Shown piece by piece: positions 20,378-32,517 of a stretch of 64,000 nucleotides of DNA (position 1 is the stretch's first letter; each line of letters opens with the position of its first letter). The stretch spans positions 124,001 through 188,000 of the forward strand of contig JAZKJV010010135.1 in assembly GCA_037367405.1 (NCBI GenBank). The letters are read 5' to 3'. This DNA comes from Ottelia alismoides. Lineage: Eukaryota; Streptophyta; Magnoliopsida; Alismatales; Hydrocharitaceae. The translations under genes were made by a program, and so were the position numbers. Under the pieces are notes generated by a model. That model made no database searches. It worked only from the letters and a program-made list of their open reading frames with translations, and had not been told where the DNA came from.

Positions 20378-22369
20378 ATGGACCCCTGGAGCATTTTCTA
20401 TCCGGACTTTGCGGATCCCTCGTCCGCTCCATCCGGTCCACCTCACTTTTTTCCAGGAGGACTTTCTCCTGACTTTTGTACATATCCGACCAACCCACTA
20501 TTTCAGGATCCGGACTTTGACCTTCACCAGTCATTTCCACCACCACCGCCTACACATTTCGACAACCTGCTCTTCCTTGAGTATCCTGATCCGGAATGTG
20601 ATTTTTGTCCACACCCACCGCCCACATTCGACACACCCGATCCTGAGATTTTGGAGTCACCTTTCATGTTATCAACACTTGAGACCTTGAATCAGATGAT
20701 GGAGCATATGAATTTGAGGATTGCCGACCTTACCAGTTTCAATAAGAACCAAAATGCCTCTCCAGTCTTTGAGGATATGGAATCATTTGAGGATTATCAT
20801 GAGAGCTTGCAATCGCCCAAAATACGAAAAAATGAGAAAAATTTAAAAATACAAAAAGAGTTCGGGAGACACATGATCGAGCCAGACTGTGAGGAGAGGT
20901 ACCACTTGCCAGATCCTTTGACCACACAGCCTCTCACACCTTGTCCCACCTTTGACCCCGAGGATGCCGCTGTACAGACTGCTCTTGGCATGCCTCATGT
21001 ATATGATGATCCCGACTTCCTCCCTTGTATGGAGGAGGTCCAAAATTTCAAAAAAATGCTGACTGAACCTGAAGTGGTGGCCACCATTCATGAGATTATC
21101 CGTGCCCCACTTCAGCAGGCCATGACTGATTTATCTGCTCCTCTTCCCAAGAAGAGAAAGCGGAGGAGCAGATTTGAGCGTCATATATTGACCGTGGCCA
21201 CTGCCCACACCATCACACACCGTCCCATTCCTCGGAGAAAGAACATTGCCACACCTTTCATTAGCTACACCATCTCTAACCACACATGTGATCACACTCT
21301 CCTCGATGGCGGTGCTTCGATTAGCATCATACCCTTCTCGTTGGTACAGTCTCTTCACTTTGGGCCTCTAAAGAAAACCAGGATAATCGTACAATTTACT
21401 GATGGATCAATCAAGAGGCCGAAGGGTATCCTTGAAAACGCCGTCATTTCGATTCAGGGAACGAGCTACCATGTAGATTTTGTCGTATTGCCCATGGAGA
21501 CCTCCACAGGGGAGCACTCTCCAATCATCCTGGGACGACCATTCCTCGCCTCTGCAAGGGTCGTTATTGATTACAGATCAGGAGAGATTCGCTTCCGTCC
21601 TGCTGACGAGAGCGAAGCAGTGATCACTGCACCCACTGCTGACCAGAGACCTGCACCTGCTATGACTTCTCCTATCTTGGCTGACCCCGAGGACTATGAT
21701 CTATATGAGGATATCAGAGAGTCCTTCTTCATGACCGATGATGAGACCCGAGAATTCCTCTCCAAGGAGGAAGGCTCGGAAAGCATAGACCTTGGTGTTT
21801 CCGCTTCCTGTGATTGGCGTTGTGTTGATGACATCCGCGGGATCTACACGATTGACACCATTGAGCGGAGGGCAGATTTAGAGACTATACAGGATGGACA
21901 TGCTCTGACTACTTCCACTGATGAGTCCGCTCCTGTCCATGTAGATACTGATGAGACTAAGGCCGAATTTGATTTAGTTGCTTTTCTTCAGAAATTCGGG
22001 CCTTTTGATGAGAAAGATGATCCAGTTGAGATTATAGAGGACGAACAGAGTTCGACTACTTCCACTGATGAGTTCATTCCTGTTGGTTTTGACCTGGATG
22101 ACACCTCGCAAGACGACTCCGATTACACTACTTCCGATGATGATGAGTTCGTCCCTTTCCACTTTGACATCAGCGAGACCTCCAACGCCAGACATGACCA
22201 CACTTCTTCCACTCACCAGTCTGTGCCTTCACACCCTAGGGCCCCTGAGGACCATCACCCCGTCGACCATGATCGGCTTCCGTCCACTGTGGACCCCGAT
22301 GTCAACCTGCATCACACCAGATCCATTCCTCAGCGGTCCCGCAAGAAGGTTCGCTTTCAACCTTCTTGA
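20378..22369 (+). CDS. 663-aa retrotransposon ORF: unusual N-terminus plus aspartic protease domain
   Basis: An intact ORF with no stop or frameshift. Residues ~1-90 are rich in Pro, Asp and Phe, with no gag capsid homology visible. A coiled-coil-like stretch (LETLNQMMEHMNLRIADL) lies near 107-125. A strong nuclear-localisation-like cluster (PKKRKRRSRFERH) lies at ~256-268. The retropepsin-like domain (~285-410) has DGGASISIIP with Asp310, where relatives usually show D-[ST]-G or D-L-G-A-S, then VDFVVLPM and IILGRPFLASARVVIDY. The C-terminal ~200 residues are acidic, with three related TTSTDE-type repeats. There is no zinc knuckle, RT or integrase. The start is the first ATG after the leader and opens directly into the unbroken frame. 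It may serve as a protease/accessory protein; its preserved frame suggests recent selection or youth. Confidence 0.82.
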   Translation: MDPWSIFYPDFADPSSAPSGPPHFFPGGLSPDFCTYPTNPLFQDPDFDLHQSFPPPPPTHFDNLLFLEYPDPECDFCPHPPPTFDTPDPEILESPFMLSTLETLNQMMEHMNLRIADLTSFNKNQNASPVFEDMESFEDYHESLQSPKIRKNEKNLKIQKEFGRHMIEPDCEERYHLPDPLTTQPLTPCPTFDPEDAAVQTALGMPHVYDDPDFLPCMEEVQNFKKMLTEPEVVATIHEIIRAPLQQAMTDLSAPLPKKRKRRSRFERHILTVATAHTITHRPIPRRKNIATPFISYTISNHTCDHTLLDGGASISIIPFSLVQSLHFGPLKKTRIIVQFTDGSIKRPKGILENAVISIQGTSYHVDFVVLPMETSTGEHSPIILGRPFLASARVVIDYRSGEIRFRPADESEAVITAPTADQRPAPAMTSPILADPEDYDLYEDIRESFFMTDDETREFLSKEEGSESIDLGVSASCDWRCVDDIRGIYTIDTIERRADLETIQDGHALTTSTDESAPVHVDTDETKAEFDLVAFLQKFGPFDEKDDPVEIIEDEQSSTTSTDEFIPVGFDLDDTSQDDSDYTTSDDDEFVPFHFDISETSNARHDHTSSTHQSVPSHPRAPEDHHPVDHDRLPSTVDPDVNLHHTRSIPQRSRKKVRFQPS

Positions 22370-22462
22370 CCATATGTATATCCATCTCTGTTGTATATTC
22401 ACTTTTGTGTACCTTTGTTCTCTCTACCGTATTGCTCGTCCACCCATTCTCGTGTTTGCCTT

Positions 22463-23104
22463 ACTTAGGACGTACTTTGTCCTAAGTATAGGGGGGTGGA
22501 CGAGCTGAGTGTTCTTCCATCGTTCCGTGTCATCACTCCTGTCGTTGCCTATACTTAGGGCTTCTTTTACCCTAAGTATAGGGGGAGTGACGTGTACATT
22601 CTCACGATATCTTCTTCCATCTTCATCTCTTTTCTTCTTTTCTTCTTTTCCTCTTCTATCTTCTTCATCTACCGAAAAGGTGCCGCCCCTTTTTGTCAGT
22701 CTTCTATACTTAGGACGTACTTTGTCCTAAGTATAGGGGGGTGTGCACCCTGAGTTTCTCTATTCTTTGATCCTCTCCATTGTCTCCTCTTCTTGTCTAT
22801 ACTTAGGGATATTTTACCCTAAGTATAGGGGGAGACAATCTGAGTAGGATCTGTTTATTCCCACCCTTGACCCTCCCTGCTTTGTGTACAGTCTGCTATA
22901 CTTAGGATTATTTGATCCTAAGTATAGGGGGGACGGTCAACTTCTCATTCGTTCATTCATCTCTGTATTCCTTTATTCTTTAGATTTTCCTATACTCAGT
23001 ACGAGTTATGTCTTCTCTTTTCTCTCTGATCTATGAGGACATAGCTCAAGCTAAGTATAGGGGGGTCGTATATACTACGTATATGCTTTAGCCATAACTC
23101 GTAC
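22463..23104 (+). repeat. array of hairpins each followed by a polypurine-tract-like G run
   Basis: Five perfect stem-loops share the stem CTATACTTAGGRY / RYCCTAAGTATAG and run straight into GGGGG. Arms are at 22463-22471/22479-22487, 22549-22560/22570-22581, 22704-22716/22724-22736, 22797-22808/22817-22828 and 22896-22908/22915-22927. A sixth unit keeps CTAAGTATAGGGGGG (23051-23065) but is enclosed by a different 13-bp pair, 22998-23010 with 23093-23105. CT-rich spacers of ~60-115 nt separate the units. AAGTATAGGGGG resembles the element's own terminal polypurine tract (AAGTATAGGAGGA at 25032). Confidence 0.92.
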
Positions 23105-25031
23105 TTTCGTATTTCCTAATAATATGGCTAATAATTCTTTAAAATTCATTAAAAACCTTAATGAAAAGGTGTTTTGTTCCTCAAATTCTTTTTGTATTTA
23201 CTGATTAATAAATCAGGTGAAAATGTTTTTTGCAAAATGTTTGAAAAATAGTTTGAAAATCTTCGTGAACATTTATTGAAAGCTATTTTGAAAATATTTT
23301 GTTACATGTTTTCAACCTGTGTAAAATTATGTGGTTTGTAAAATTTCTTTTCTTTGTGTGAAATAAAATGTTTGAAAATGATTTGCAAATGGTCTGAAAA
23401 ATGGTTGCAAAAATATTTGAAAAACCTATCTATACTGTTTTGAAAGTCTTTGCAAAATGATTTTCAAATATGTGTACATGTTTGTAAAATATTTGTAAAA
23501 ATTATTTTGGACTATAGTTTTCAAAAATTGTGTAAAAAAGCTTGTGTCAAATAAGTTTGAGGAACATTTGCATCACACCAAAATCCACTATATATATGTG
23601 TATAAAACTGACCACTTACCCTTGTAAATTCTTAAAATCCACTTCTTATAGATATAAGAAGCACTCCCGTGTACATATTTTTAACCTAATTTTCAGCCAA
23701 AAACATTTTTTCAAAATTCCCAAAAACCTTTGCAAAACTAAAATCCAAAAACATTTGAAAAATCCTTTTGAAAAATACAAAAAAAATTGCATCTGCATAT
23801 GCATCATCATCATCATCATCTTTTCAAAAATCCATAAAAAGTTCAAAATCTTGAAAATTGCATCACAAAAATATTTTCTGCATCTTCATCACATTTGCAT
23901 AGCATTTGCATTTTTCGGATTGAGTTTGATAGTTGAACAAGTCTAAGTAAAATCCGGAGATTGGAGCTTGATTGGACCTTAAAATCTACCTAATGACAGG
24001 AACCTTATAGGAACTAGGTTTGAGGTACTTCAGGTCTAGTTGACTTAATTCTTTGAGGATCACGGGACTTGGTTCAATGGATTCTTGACTGCCTAAGTAG
24101 AATATTTCGGAGCACACGCACGACTCTTGTCGATAATGACCTAACTTGGACACATGCACCTTTCACATGGCTCAACTCAGTTGGAGTGGTGAGGAGATTG
24201 GATTTGTCGGTATGAGACGCACACAAGTGGAAACATTTGTCCTCCTCTAGGGAGGGAAGTGCACCCCAACCCGTCCAATGATTAGGAAGTCTAAAGACAG
24301 GAGGCTGTGGGTTGCGATAAAGCTTCAAAAGAGGGATAGTCTACTGGCTCAAGAGGAAAAACTCCTTATGTAAATGCTGTTGTAAATAGTATTTCAAAAA
24401 AAAGGTTCAGGCATGTACAAAAATAAAAAGCCTGCAAAGTATGTACATATGTTGTAAAGTCAATAAGCAAGCTTGAGTTCTAAAGTTAAATCATGTGAGC
24501 CTGCAGCAGGATGACTTGACTACACTGGTCTTGCATCCCAGGATAGGTAGCTACACTGGCTACCGTCCATTCTTCTCTTCACCCCCTCTTCTTGAGCTGG
24601 TTGCCACTTGAACTTAGAAGGGAATACCCCGCTCCTCGAGGATGGAGTTGTTGGATTGGGGAATCATTGGGTTGTCGTACTGGAGAAGTCAGTTTCTTTG
24701 TCATTCTAGTTGGGGAGAGCCACCATCACTTACACTGTACGAGTCAGATTCATAGTCGTAAGGGTTTGCGTATGAGTTGAAGTATTTCTGACCTGGCTAT
24801 TGAGGAGACTTGGACAAAGTTTTGGGATTCTCAGGGACTGTTGAATTTCAAATTCAGTTCTCACTAAGGTTCCGCCCGCACTAAAATTCCAAAGGTCCGA
24901 CTTAAGCTCCAAACTTTGATTTTGTGAAGACAAGTTTGATAATTACACTTAATCCACTTTCTTCTTTTTCTTTTCTTTATTTTTCTTTTCTGCACTTATT
25001 GCATAAGTGTTTGCTAGGGACTAGCAAAGGC
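23105..25031 (+). other. 3' non-coding internal region
   Basis: No credible ORF. 23160-23560 is dominated by recurring TTTGAAAAT/TTGCAAAAT motifs. A CATCATCAT run lies at 23802-23820. From ~23930 the sequence is of mixed composition without recognisable coding. This occupies the place where gag-pol genes are missing or an env-like region would lie in autonomous relatives. Confidence 0.6.
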
Positions 25032-25044
25032 AAGTATAGGAGGA
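25032..25044 (+). other. terminal polypurine tract
   Basis: AAGTATAGGAGGA abuts the TG of the 3' LTR at 25045. This is the expected plus-strand priming site. Confidence 0.82.
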
Positions 25045-28000
25045 TGATGAATCTATATTTCATCATCTTTATTCTATCATTTTGGCCTTAAAAACCCTAG
25101 TAAATGCGTGTAACTACTGTTAAATCATGCATTTTAGCATTCATGTATCATGGTGTAAATAGTGTATAAAATACTGTTTTTAATGCCAAAATTATAGAAT
25201 AAAGAAAAGAAAAGAAAAAGAATAAAATACAATAAATATTTTATGACCCGAAACCCTGAGACCTAGGCATCTCGATGACTAGGTCGACAAGGAATGAAGT
25301 AGGGGGAGATAAGGGTCAAATACCTATGTTATTTTATTCATTCTTTATTTATTTTGGGACCTATTTTTGGTTCCACTTTTTATACATCAGATAAAGAAAT
25401 TTTTACATGAAAGTTGTAGATAATTAAATAAATAAAAATACAAAATTGATTTCACTGAAAAATAATATACAGATAAAAAGTTATGGTCTGAATAAAAATC
25501 CAGAATCCCAACTTCCCAGACCCGTATCTCACAAATAACAACTCCAAATGCAGCAAACTCACCTTTAATTGTATATAGAAGAAAATAATCTATTTAATGG
25601 TGGTGGTTTCGCATTTGGCGGAGCTACGGTTTGAAAGTTGAGTTTTGGACCCACATTGTATACTTGTACAGATTAAAATATTCAATTTATTATTTATTCA
25701 TTATTTTTGTATTTTTTATATTTTTATAATGTTGTAATTAATACTTATAATAATTATGTACATTAAAATTGGAATAAAAACCTAAATAAAACTTAAAATA
25801 AAATACTTACATATTTGATACATAGGTATACTACCTATACCCATACCTATACAATACCTATTTATATTTTATTAAAGATACAAAGCATATCAGAAAAATG
25901 AAATAAAAATATATTTGTGTATGTAAAAGTATTTTATAATTTTAGAAAATGAGAAACAAAAATAATAAAATTAAAATACACAGAATAAAAATAAAGTAAT
26001 AAAGTATACAGATAATATACCTATATAGGGGTATAAAGGTAACTTGTAAAATATACTTCATAAAAATAATTAAAAATCGGAAAAAATACTATATAAAATA
26101 ATAAACATTTTTTACTAAATAACCTTAAATAAATAAATCATTTAATATTTTTAATTTAATTTACAAACCTTTTATTTGACTTTTGTCTTTTTGCGGATGA
26201 CGTGGCCCAATCAGGCCACGCCATCCGTTGATCGGGGGTCAACTCCTTGACCCCAGGTCTGAGACCGCTGGACTAGTGCAAGCACCCATCTTCTCGGATT
26301 TATGGAGACCACGCCTTGCACCTTTTTGAGTCCCTTCCTTCACGACTTTTGACCCCTGTCCCTAGCTCTTACACGCCAACTGATTTCCTTAGGGATTGGA
26401 TATTTGATTCGTTAGATCTCCATCGATCTTTGAGCCCACTCGACCATGGTTCAAAAACAACCCCCACACTTCCATTTCATTTTGAACTCCCTTAACCCTA
26501 GATTTGAGCCCCTAGGCGTCGTGCTCCGGACTGGGAGGGTGACAGCCTCCCTCCAGCCGGCGAAGGAAGCTCAGGCGAAGGTTGAGGTGGAGCTTCCACC
26601 ACCTCCGACCTTGTTAGGCCGTCGAGGTCCACCTTGGGCTTTTCAACCCTCGAGGTCATTTTTTTTCGTCCATTTTCTCGTTAGTAGGTTGCTGTTAGTC
26701 TTAGGTGTATTTTGTGTCCTTAGTTAATTGTTTAGTCGCCTAAATCGCCACCATCTACCCCTCGCCGGAGCTTGCTCCGGCGAGCTACTATTTACGCCAA
26801 ACACCATTCCACTCCACCCATCTTGCACCATTCAGCGCTGGATTTTGCTCCTCCCCTTGCTGCCGTGCTTTACTTGTCATTGCAGGACCCAAGGGAGGTC
26901 CTAGCACCTCGAAGTCTGCCTAAGACGCGGCTCCATGTCCTACGCCACCGCCATGATATCCTGATGGACCTGGGGCACTTCTGAGGATTCCGCTGTGTAT
27001 GGAGGAGCCCCAGGGACTTTTTGCACCTTCCATCTTCCCCTGGGGACGACACAAGAGAGGAGAGGAGCAGATCGAAGTCCGCCCCGGCGGAGTTTATCTG
27101 TTGTTCTTCCAAACTCCCTCCGTACCGTCGATCTGGGGGATGTTCTTCACGAGCTACAGGAGGCGTCCGATGCGCACGAACCAGCACCGTTGATCCCCTC
27201 GCGGAGATCTAATCTACGCCATCGGCACCGAAGCGGTATCGGGCTCTTGTGGGCTGCCACGTGTATTAGTGAGATCGCCCAGGCCGTTGGATGCACCCTA
27301 GTGTGTGGGTATTTTGCTCTTTGCCCCCCCACGCTTTTTGTCATTTTTTATTAGTTCTGAATCTTTCTTCAGCCGTTATCTAATTTTGTAATATTTATAG
27401 AAAACCCCCTGATGTCACGCCTGAGCACTCGGGTATAAGGTACTAAATAGGTCGTTGTGACCCAAGCGATCAAGCGCGGACAATCAAGAAAAATAGACCA
27501 TTAATATAGATAAAATCGATCAAAAACACGAAAGCGGTCCTGCTATTAGATTAACCTGGTATAGCGACCAGGGTCGAACTCAAGGAGCACGGATTGGCCT
27601 TCGGCCTACGAAGTAGTAAAAAGGGATAAAATAAAAGAACAAAAAATTTTTAGTGGTTTTTAATTTGTTTTATATTTTTTTTTGGATTTTTTAGTTAATT
27701 AAGAAAATAAGAAAAACAAATACATACACACTTCAACAAATTATTAAAAGCAATAAAAATCAACCAAAAATACAAACAAAAATATTTTTATGTGTTTTTT
27801 AATTTTTAGTGTTTTTGGTGAATTTTTGAGAATTTTCTGATGTTTATTTAATTTTCTAAAAATCAAACAGTGGCAGAAATCAAAGGTACTGTCTAGCCGA
27901 GCTAAAAGGGCCTAGATAAAATATCTAAAGCCCCCAAATTAGCTGGGAGGTAATTTTCCTGGAAAGAAAATTAAACAAGGAAAATTTAGGTACCTATTTT

Positions 28001-31000
28001 ATTATTTTTGGATTTTTGGTTTAATTACTAGAATTTTTATAAGTTTTTAAGTGTTTTCAATTTTTAGTGGTTTTCAGTAATGAAAAATAGCCAAAATTGG
28101 CTAGAAAATCAAACACAACAAAGGGGACAGTAGACAATTTTTTTGTAATTTTTAGACACTATTTAATATTTTTTTGTGATTTTTAAAGTTAGACAGTGAA
28201 GAAAATAGAGGTTTTTTAATTTTAAAAAATATCAAATGAAAACAAAAATGTCCTAAAAAATCCTCGAAAATTTTACACCATGGCAGGAGCCATGTGTCCA
28301 ATTTTCGTTGGATTTGGAGGTAATTTTCTATTTTATTCAAAAATAAAGAAGGGACACTGTGCACAGGGACCAAAGTGCAAATACCCAAGCGTCTGGGGGG
28401 TCTGGTGCAAATAACCCAGCAAAACACGCGCCACGCGCGTGCCTGGGGCACTCAGGGACCCAAATGTAATGAAAATAAGTTCCAAGGACTTATTGGTAAC
28501 ATGTACCAAAAGTCCAGGGCCCTATTCGCAAAATACCCAAAATATCACGCACATGTTGAAATAAACCACACACAGGGGTATAAGTGCAAATAAGTAAAAA
28601 CTTTCATTCAACTGTTAACATCCAGAACAACAGGGGCATATAGTGCAATTAACCCAAAGAAACCACGTGACGAAGCACGTGTCAGACCATGTATAGGGAT
28701 ATAACAGCAAATAAAGGCAAGCACAAGGGTCTCTATGCAAGTTTTCCCAAAACTAAACAACTAAATTAACTAATTACAGAACTAACTACGAAATAAAATA
28801 GCAGAGGGGCCTAAGGGTAAATTACCCTTTATTACTCGAATCGCAGGATGAACGCCACGTGTCTGATCAAGCGGTCGAGGGCGACTGGGGGTCCAACGCT
28901 GCTCTCCTCTGGGTGATCCAACGGCGGGGTGATGGCCACGTGTCTGATCAAACGGTCGAGGACGCTCAGAGGCTACACCCCTCACTGGACCGACGGCTGC
29001 GATCGACTCTCCTCTGATCTGACGGTAACGACAGCTCCAGGGAGGAACGGCCCAGATGACACCTGGAGCGGGAGGACTGATCGAACGGAGGAGGAGGATC
29101 CTCGAAGAACAGATGACCGGCGAAGTTCGTCGGCCCGGTGGCTTCGCTCTGAGGCTCCTCTGCTGCGCCTGAAGGTCGGAGAAGCTCCGCAAGGGTGTCC
29201 CGCAGCTGGTGGTGGGCTCCGATGATCCAGCCGAGCTCTGAGGAGCTCGGGCAAGGTCGGTGGAGCTGTGCCTCCTGGCTGAATGACAAAGGACCTCAGA
29301 TGGCCTTCGTTCGACCTGCAAAGCAATCCAGAAGACTCGCGGGTCGAGGGCAAACTGCGTCGACCCGGTTAGGCAGAGTGACGGTGGTCTGTGGGTCGAT
29401 ATGGCGAGCTCCGACGAAGGGGGTAGATGGAGGAGCCCGACTCCCAGCTCCTGTGCGAGCTGGGTTGGATGGAGGGGTGAAGAAGGTGCGCGGGAAGATG
29501 GCGAGGGCTATGGCGATGCCCGATGATCGAATGGTGGTCGGAAGCGATGGGAATCGACGATGGACGGCGGCGGAGCGATTTGGGGGTAAATGAAAATCAG
29601 CGAAAAAGAAAGGCCTACAAGGTTACCTGGGTGGACGAAGAGACTGGGGAGGAGCTGGAGAAGCTCCTGGTCGTTGCCTCGAGGAGCGTCTCCCTCCGAG
29701 GCTCGGTGCTCCTGCTGGTGGCGGAGCAGCAGCGACGTAGCTCGCCGGATCGATGGTCTCTCCTCCTCTCCTCGCTTCGACAGCACCGGACGCGAGCTGT
29801 CACTCTCGCGCACTCTCTGGAGCTCACAGGTGAAGGATTCGAATGGCCAAAGATAGTGAATTAGGGTGGCGGAGCTTGGCTTTATATGTGGAGGTGATCC
29901 GGAAAGAATCGCGCGGGTAGGGAAATCAGGAGCGCGGATCTCGATGCGCTGGCTCCGGCGAGGGTCTCGGGTGTATCACGAAGAAGTCGGACCCGGGGTT
30001 TGGTGAAATGGGTGTCGGATCAAGCGGGTAGAAAAGGGAGAAATCGGGTCCGTCACCCAGATCTGAGATGGGGTGGTCCTGGGGGGAAGTTGACCGGGCG
30101 GTCAACACTCCCAGGACCCAATAGGAACAGGCCACGTGGATGTTATTTGGAAGTGAAATAACAGGTGGCAAATGGCAGAATTTGTAAAAAGTTAAAACAT
30201 GAAATATTTTTATTTTATTTTTCTCTATTTTTTGTGATTTTTAATAAATTTTTAGAAATAAAAATAAGGTACTTACATTATATAGCTATATATAGGTATA
30301 TGCACAATATAGGCTTTTTAATTTTTGATTTTTTTAATTGTTATTTTTATGCAATTTTATTCCTATTTTATATTTTATTTATTTTCATTATAAAATAAGG
30401 AATAAAAATATATTTTTATTTTATTTTTATTATTTATATACATAGGTAAAATAAATACATATATACACTTATATACATGGTATATTTACAATATGTTTTT
30501 GTATTTTTAATTTTGTTATTTTTATTTTGTTTTGGTTTTAATTGTTTTTATTTAATTTGTTTACATAGAATATTTACAAAAATTATAAGAATTAATTTTA
30601 TTTATTTATAAGGCTAAATAAATATGTAGGTGAGTCTATGTACAATGTGAAAGTGATATTTTTGTTCTTTTTGATTTTCATATTTTTATCTTTTGTTTTA
30701 TATTTATAAATATACAAATATTTACAAGCCTATTTAAGTCTATTTTTTATGAGGAAAATATTTTATTTTATTTACATAAATATTTACACACATGAGCCCC
30801 TATCTCCCTCTACTTTGGCTTTTATGCGGTCAGGCCCATGCTGAGCCCTCCCTTGGGTTAGGTTGCTCAATATTTATTCTAAATATTTCCCTTTTTTCTT
30901 TTTAATCTTTATTCTTTTATTTTTGCACAAAAACATGCTAATTATAGGTTTTTACACAATGCATGCTTTTGGTAATTATTCCTATTTACACATATCTACA

Positions 31001-32517
31001 TGCATTTGCAAAGGTTTTTGTAGCTAAAATATAAGAATAAAGAGTGATGAATGAGTATTCATCACCCCCTGTACTTCTCATTTTTATATTCCGACCCTTC
31101 CCAGCCAGGCGCACGTGCGTGAGCACGTGTGCGTGGGTATTTTGCGGGAAAAGGGCATTGCGGTTTTGGCCATTAATATTTAGTCCAGGAACTATTTTAT
31201 GCAGTATAAATTTTGTGGACATTTTGCTACAAAGCCCATGGAGTTTTGGATATTTGCAATATAGTCCCTGCGAGGCGCGTGCGTACGCACGTGGCCCTAG
31301 CGTTTTTGCATTACTACCCTTAGGCTTCTGAATATTTGTTGTGAGTCCACAAAGTTTTGAATTCAGTTTTAAATTGTTGGACAAATTACATTGTAGCCCT
31401 CTGACTTATTGCATATTACATAAACACCCCTGCACACATGCATTTTCTTGCTGTTGTCTCTAATTTTTGCATGCGTCTATAAAACCCCAAAAAATCCCCA
31501 AAAACCAGTTTAGATCTCTGTTGCATAGTAGTTCATCATCATATTTTTATTTTTCATATTTATTGCATTTTTAATATTTATTAAAAATCAAAAACATCCA
31601 TTTTGTGCACTGTCTAGCTTATAAAATCCTTAAAAAAATATTAAAACATTCCTGAAAAATCCCAAAAAAATATATTTTGTTTCTTTTAGTGTGTTTTAAC
31701 TTCAGACCAAAAATCATTAAAAAATATAAAAGAAAACTCCTAAAAATCACAAAATCCCAAAAACCTTTAGAAAAATATTAAAAATTCTACAAAAATCCTA
31801 AAAATACAAACTTTGTCTCTAAATTTTCTTTGTTTCATTGTCTTTAAGTGAAACTTAAATTGGAGAATTTTTGCTACTGTTTTCTAATTTATTTTTCCAT
31901 TTTAGTTTCAGCCTTGCATTTTATTCACTGTTTTCTCTATTTTTGACTTTAAAAATACCAAAAATATTCTGAAAAATCCCCAAAAAATCACAAAAACAGT
32001 AAAAAGTATAAAAAGACCAAAAAGACTTTTTTTTGCTAATTTTTGAATATTTTTATCTATTTTTATAAATATCTCTTTCTCCCTTTTATTACATAGTTCA
32101 TATATTCCAATATTGAAAAAGAAAATATAAAAAAATATAAAATATAAAAAAGAAAATATAAAATCAGTAAATTAAAAATCAAAATACAAAATTAAAAACT
32201 AAAAATTAAAAAAAATATAAAATTAAAAACCCACAAAAAAATAGCATAATAGACATTTGATCACCTTCGCACACATTTTGAGCATTTTTACCCCGATCTA
32301 GCCTTTCTGCTCCCTTTGTTCGACCTCTACACATACTTGCACTATACACATCTTGTTGTAGAGTTATAATAAATTTTAACTCCGCACATTTACTTTCATT
32401 GCTTGATTTAATTGTTGTGGGTTAATTGTTGTTTTAATCCAGATTTCGCGTGGTCGATTCAGCGACTGAGTTCCCTCCTTGTGTGGAACTTAAGATCACC
32501 GATTTTCGGGTTAAACA
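25045..32517 (+). repeat. 3' LTR, split by an inserted solo LTR
   Basis: Collinear with the 5' LTR from TGATGAATCTATATTTCATC to ~32440, apart from the insertion at 27410-31064 plus its 5-bp TSD. Without the insert it is ~3.81 kb. The last ~80 bp (from ~32440) are abruptly unlike the 5' LTR, although the U5 hairpin (GAGTTCC/GGAACTT, 32468-32474 and 32485-32491, loop core CCTTGTG) and the terminal CA are kept. Confidence 0.88.
27410..31064 (-). mobile_element. inverted solo LTR of a divergent Athila-like element
   Basis: A 3655-bp TG...CA unit flanked by perfect CCCCC direct repeats (27405-27409 and 31065-31069), exactly interrupting the host LTR. Read on the minus strand it starts TGATGAATACTCATTCATCA and ends GCGTGACATCA. 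Its early landmarks parallel the host LTR (AATAAAG-rich, GGGAGATAGGGG). No internal region, PBS or polypurine tract is present, so it is a solo LTR left by LTR-LTR recombination. The ORFs at 28782-29864 lie within it and have no recognisable domain. Confidence 0.9.

Larger units (their letters stand above)
15303..32517 (+). mobile_element. non-autonomous Athila-like (Ty3/gypsy) LTR retrotransposon, structurally complete
   Basis: A full LTR-internal-LTR unit flanked by a perfect 5-bp TSD, AGAAG (15298-15302 and 32518-32522). The LTRs start TGATGAATC and end in CA. The 5' LTR is followed by a tRNA-Asp-complementary PBS and a ~1.35-kb leader. Then come one protease-containing ORF, a hairpin/polypurine array, ~1.9 kb of AT-rich non-coding sequence and the terminal polypurine tract. 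Gag capsid, reverse transcriptase, RNase H and integrase are absent, so movement would need proteins from an autonomous relative such as the element starting at 57222. The LTRs look ~97% alike along most of their length, suggesting a fairly recent insertion. Confidence 0.9.

Noticed and set aside
22463..22927. CRISPR-like array of palindromic repeats
   Set aside because: Eukaryotic retroelement context; spacers are unequal, CT-rich and long, and each repeat ends in a polypurine tract.
28782..29864. Cluster of overlapping ORFs of up to 179 codons
   Set aside because: All within the 27410-31064 solo LTR, on both strands, with no recognisable domain; a GC-rich LTR segment.
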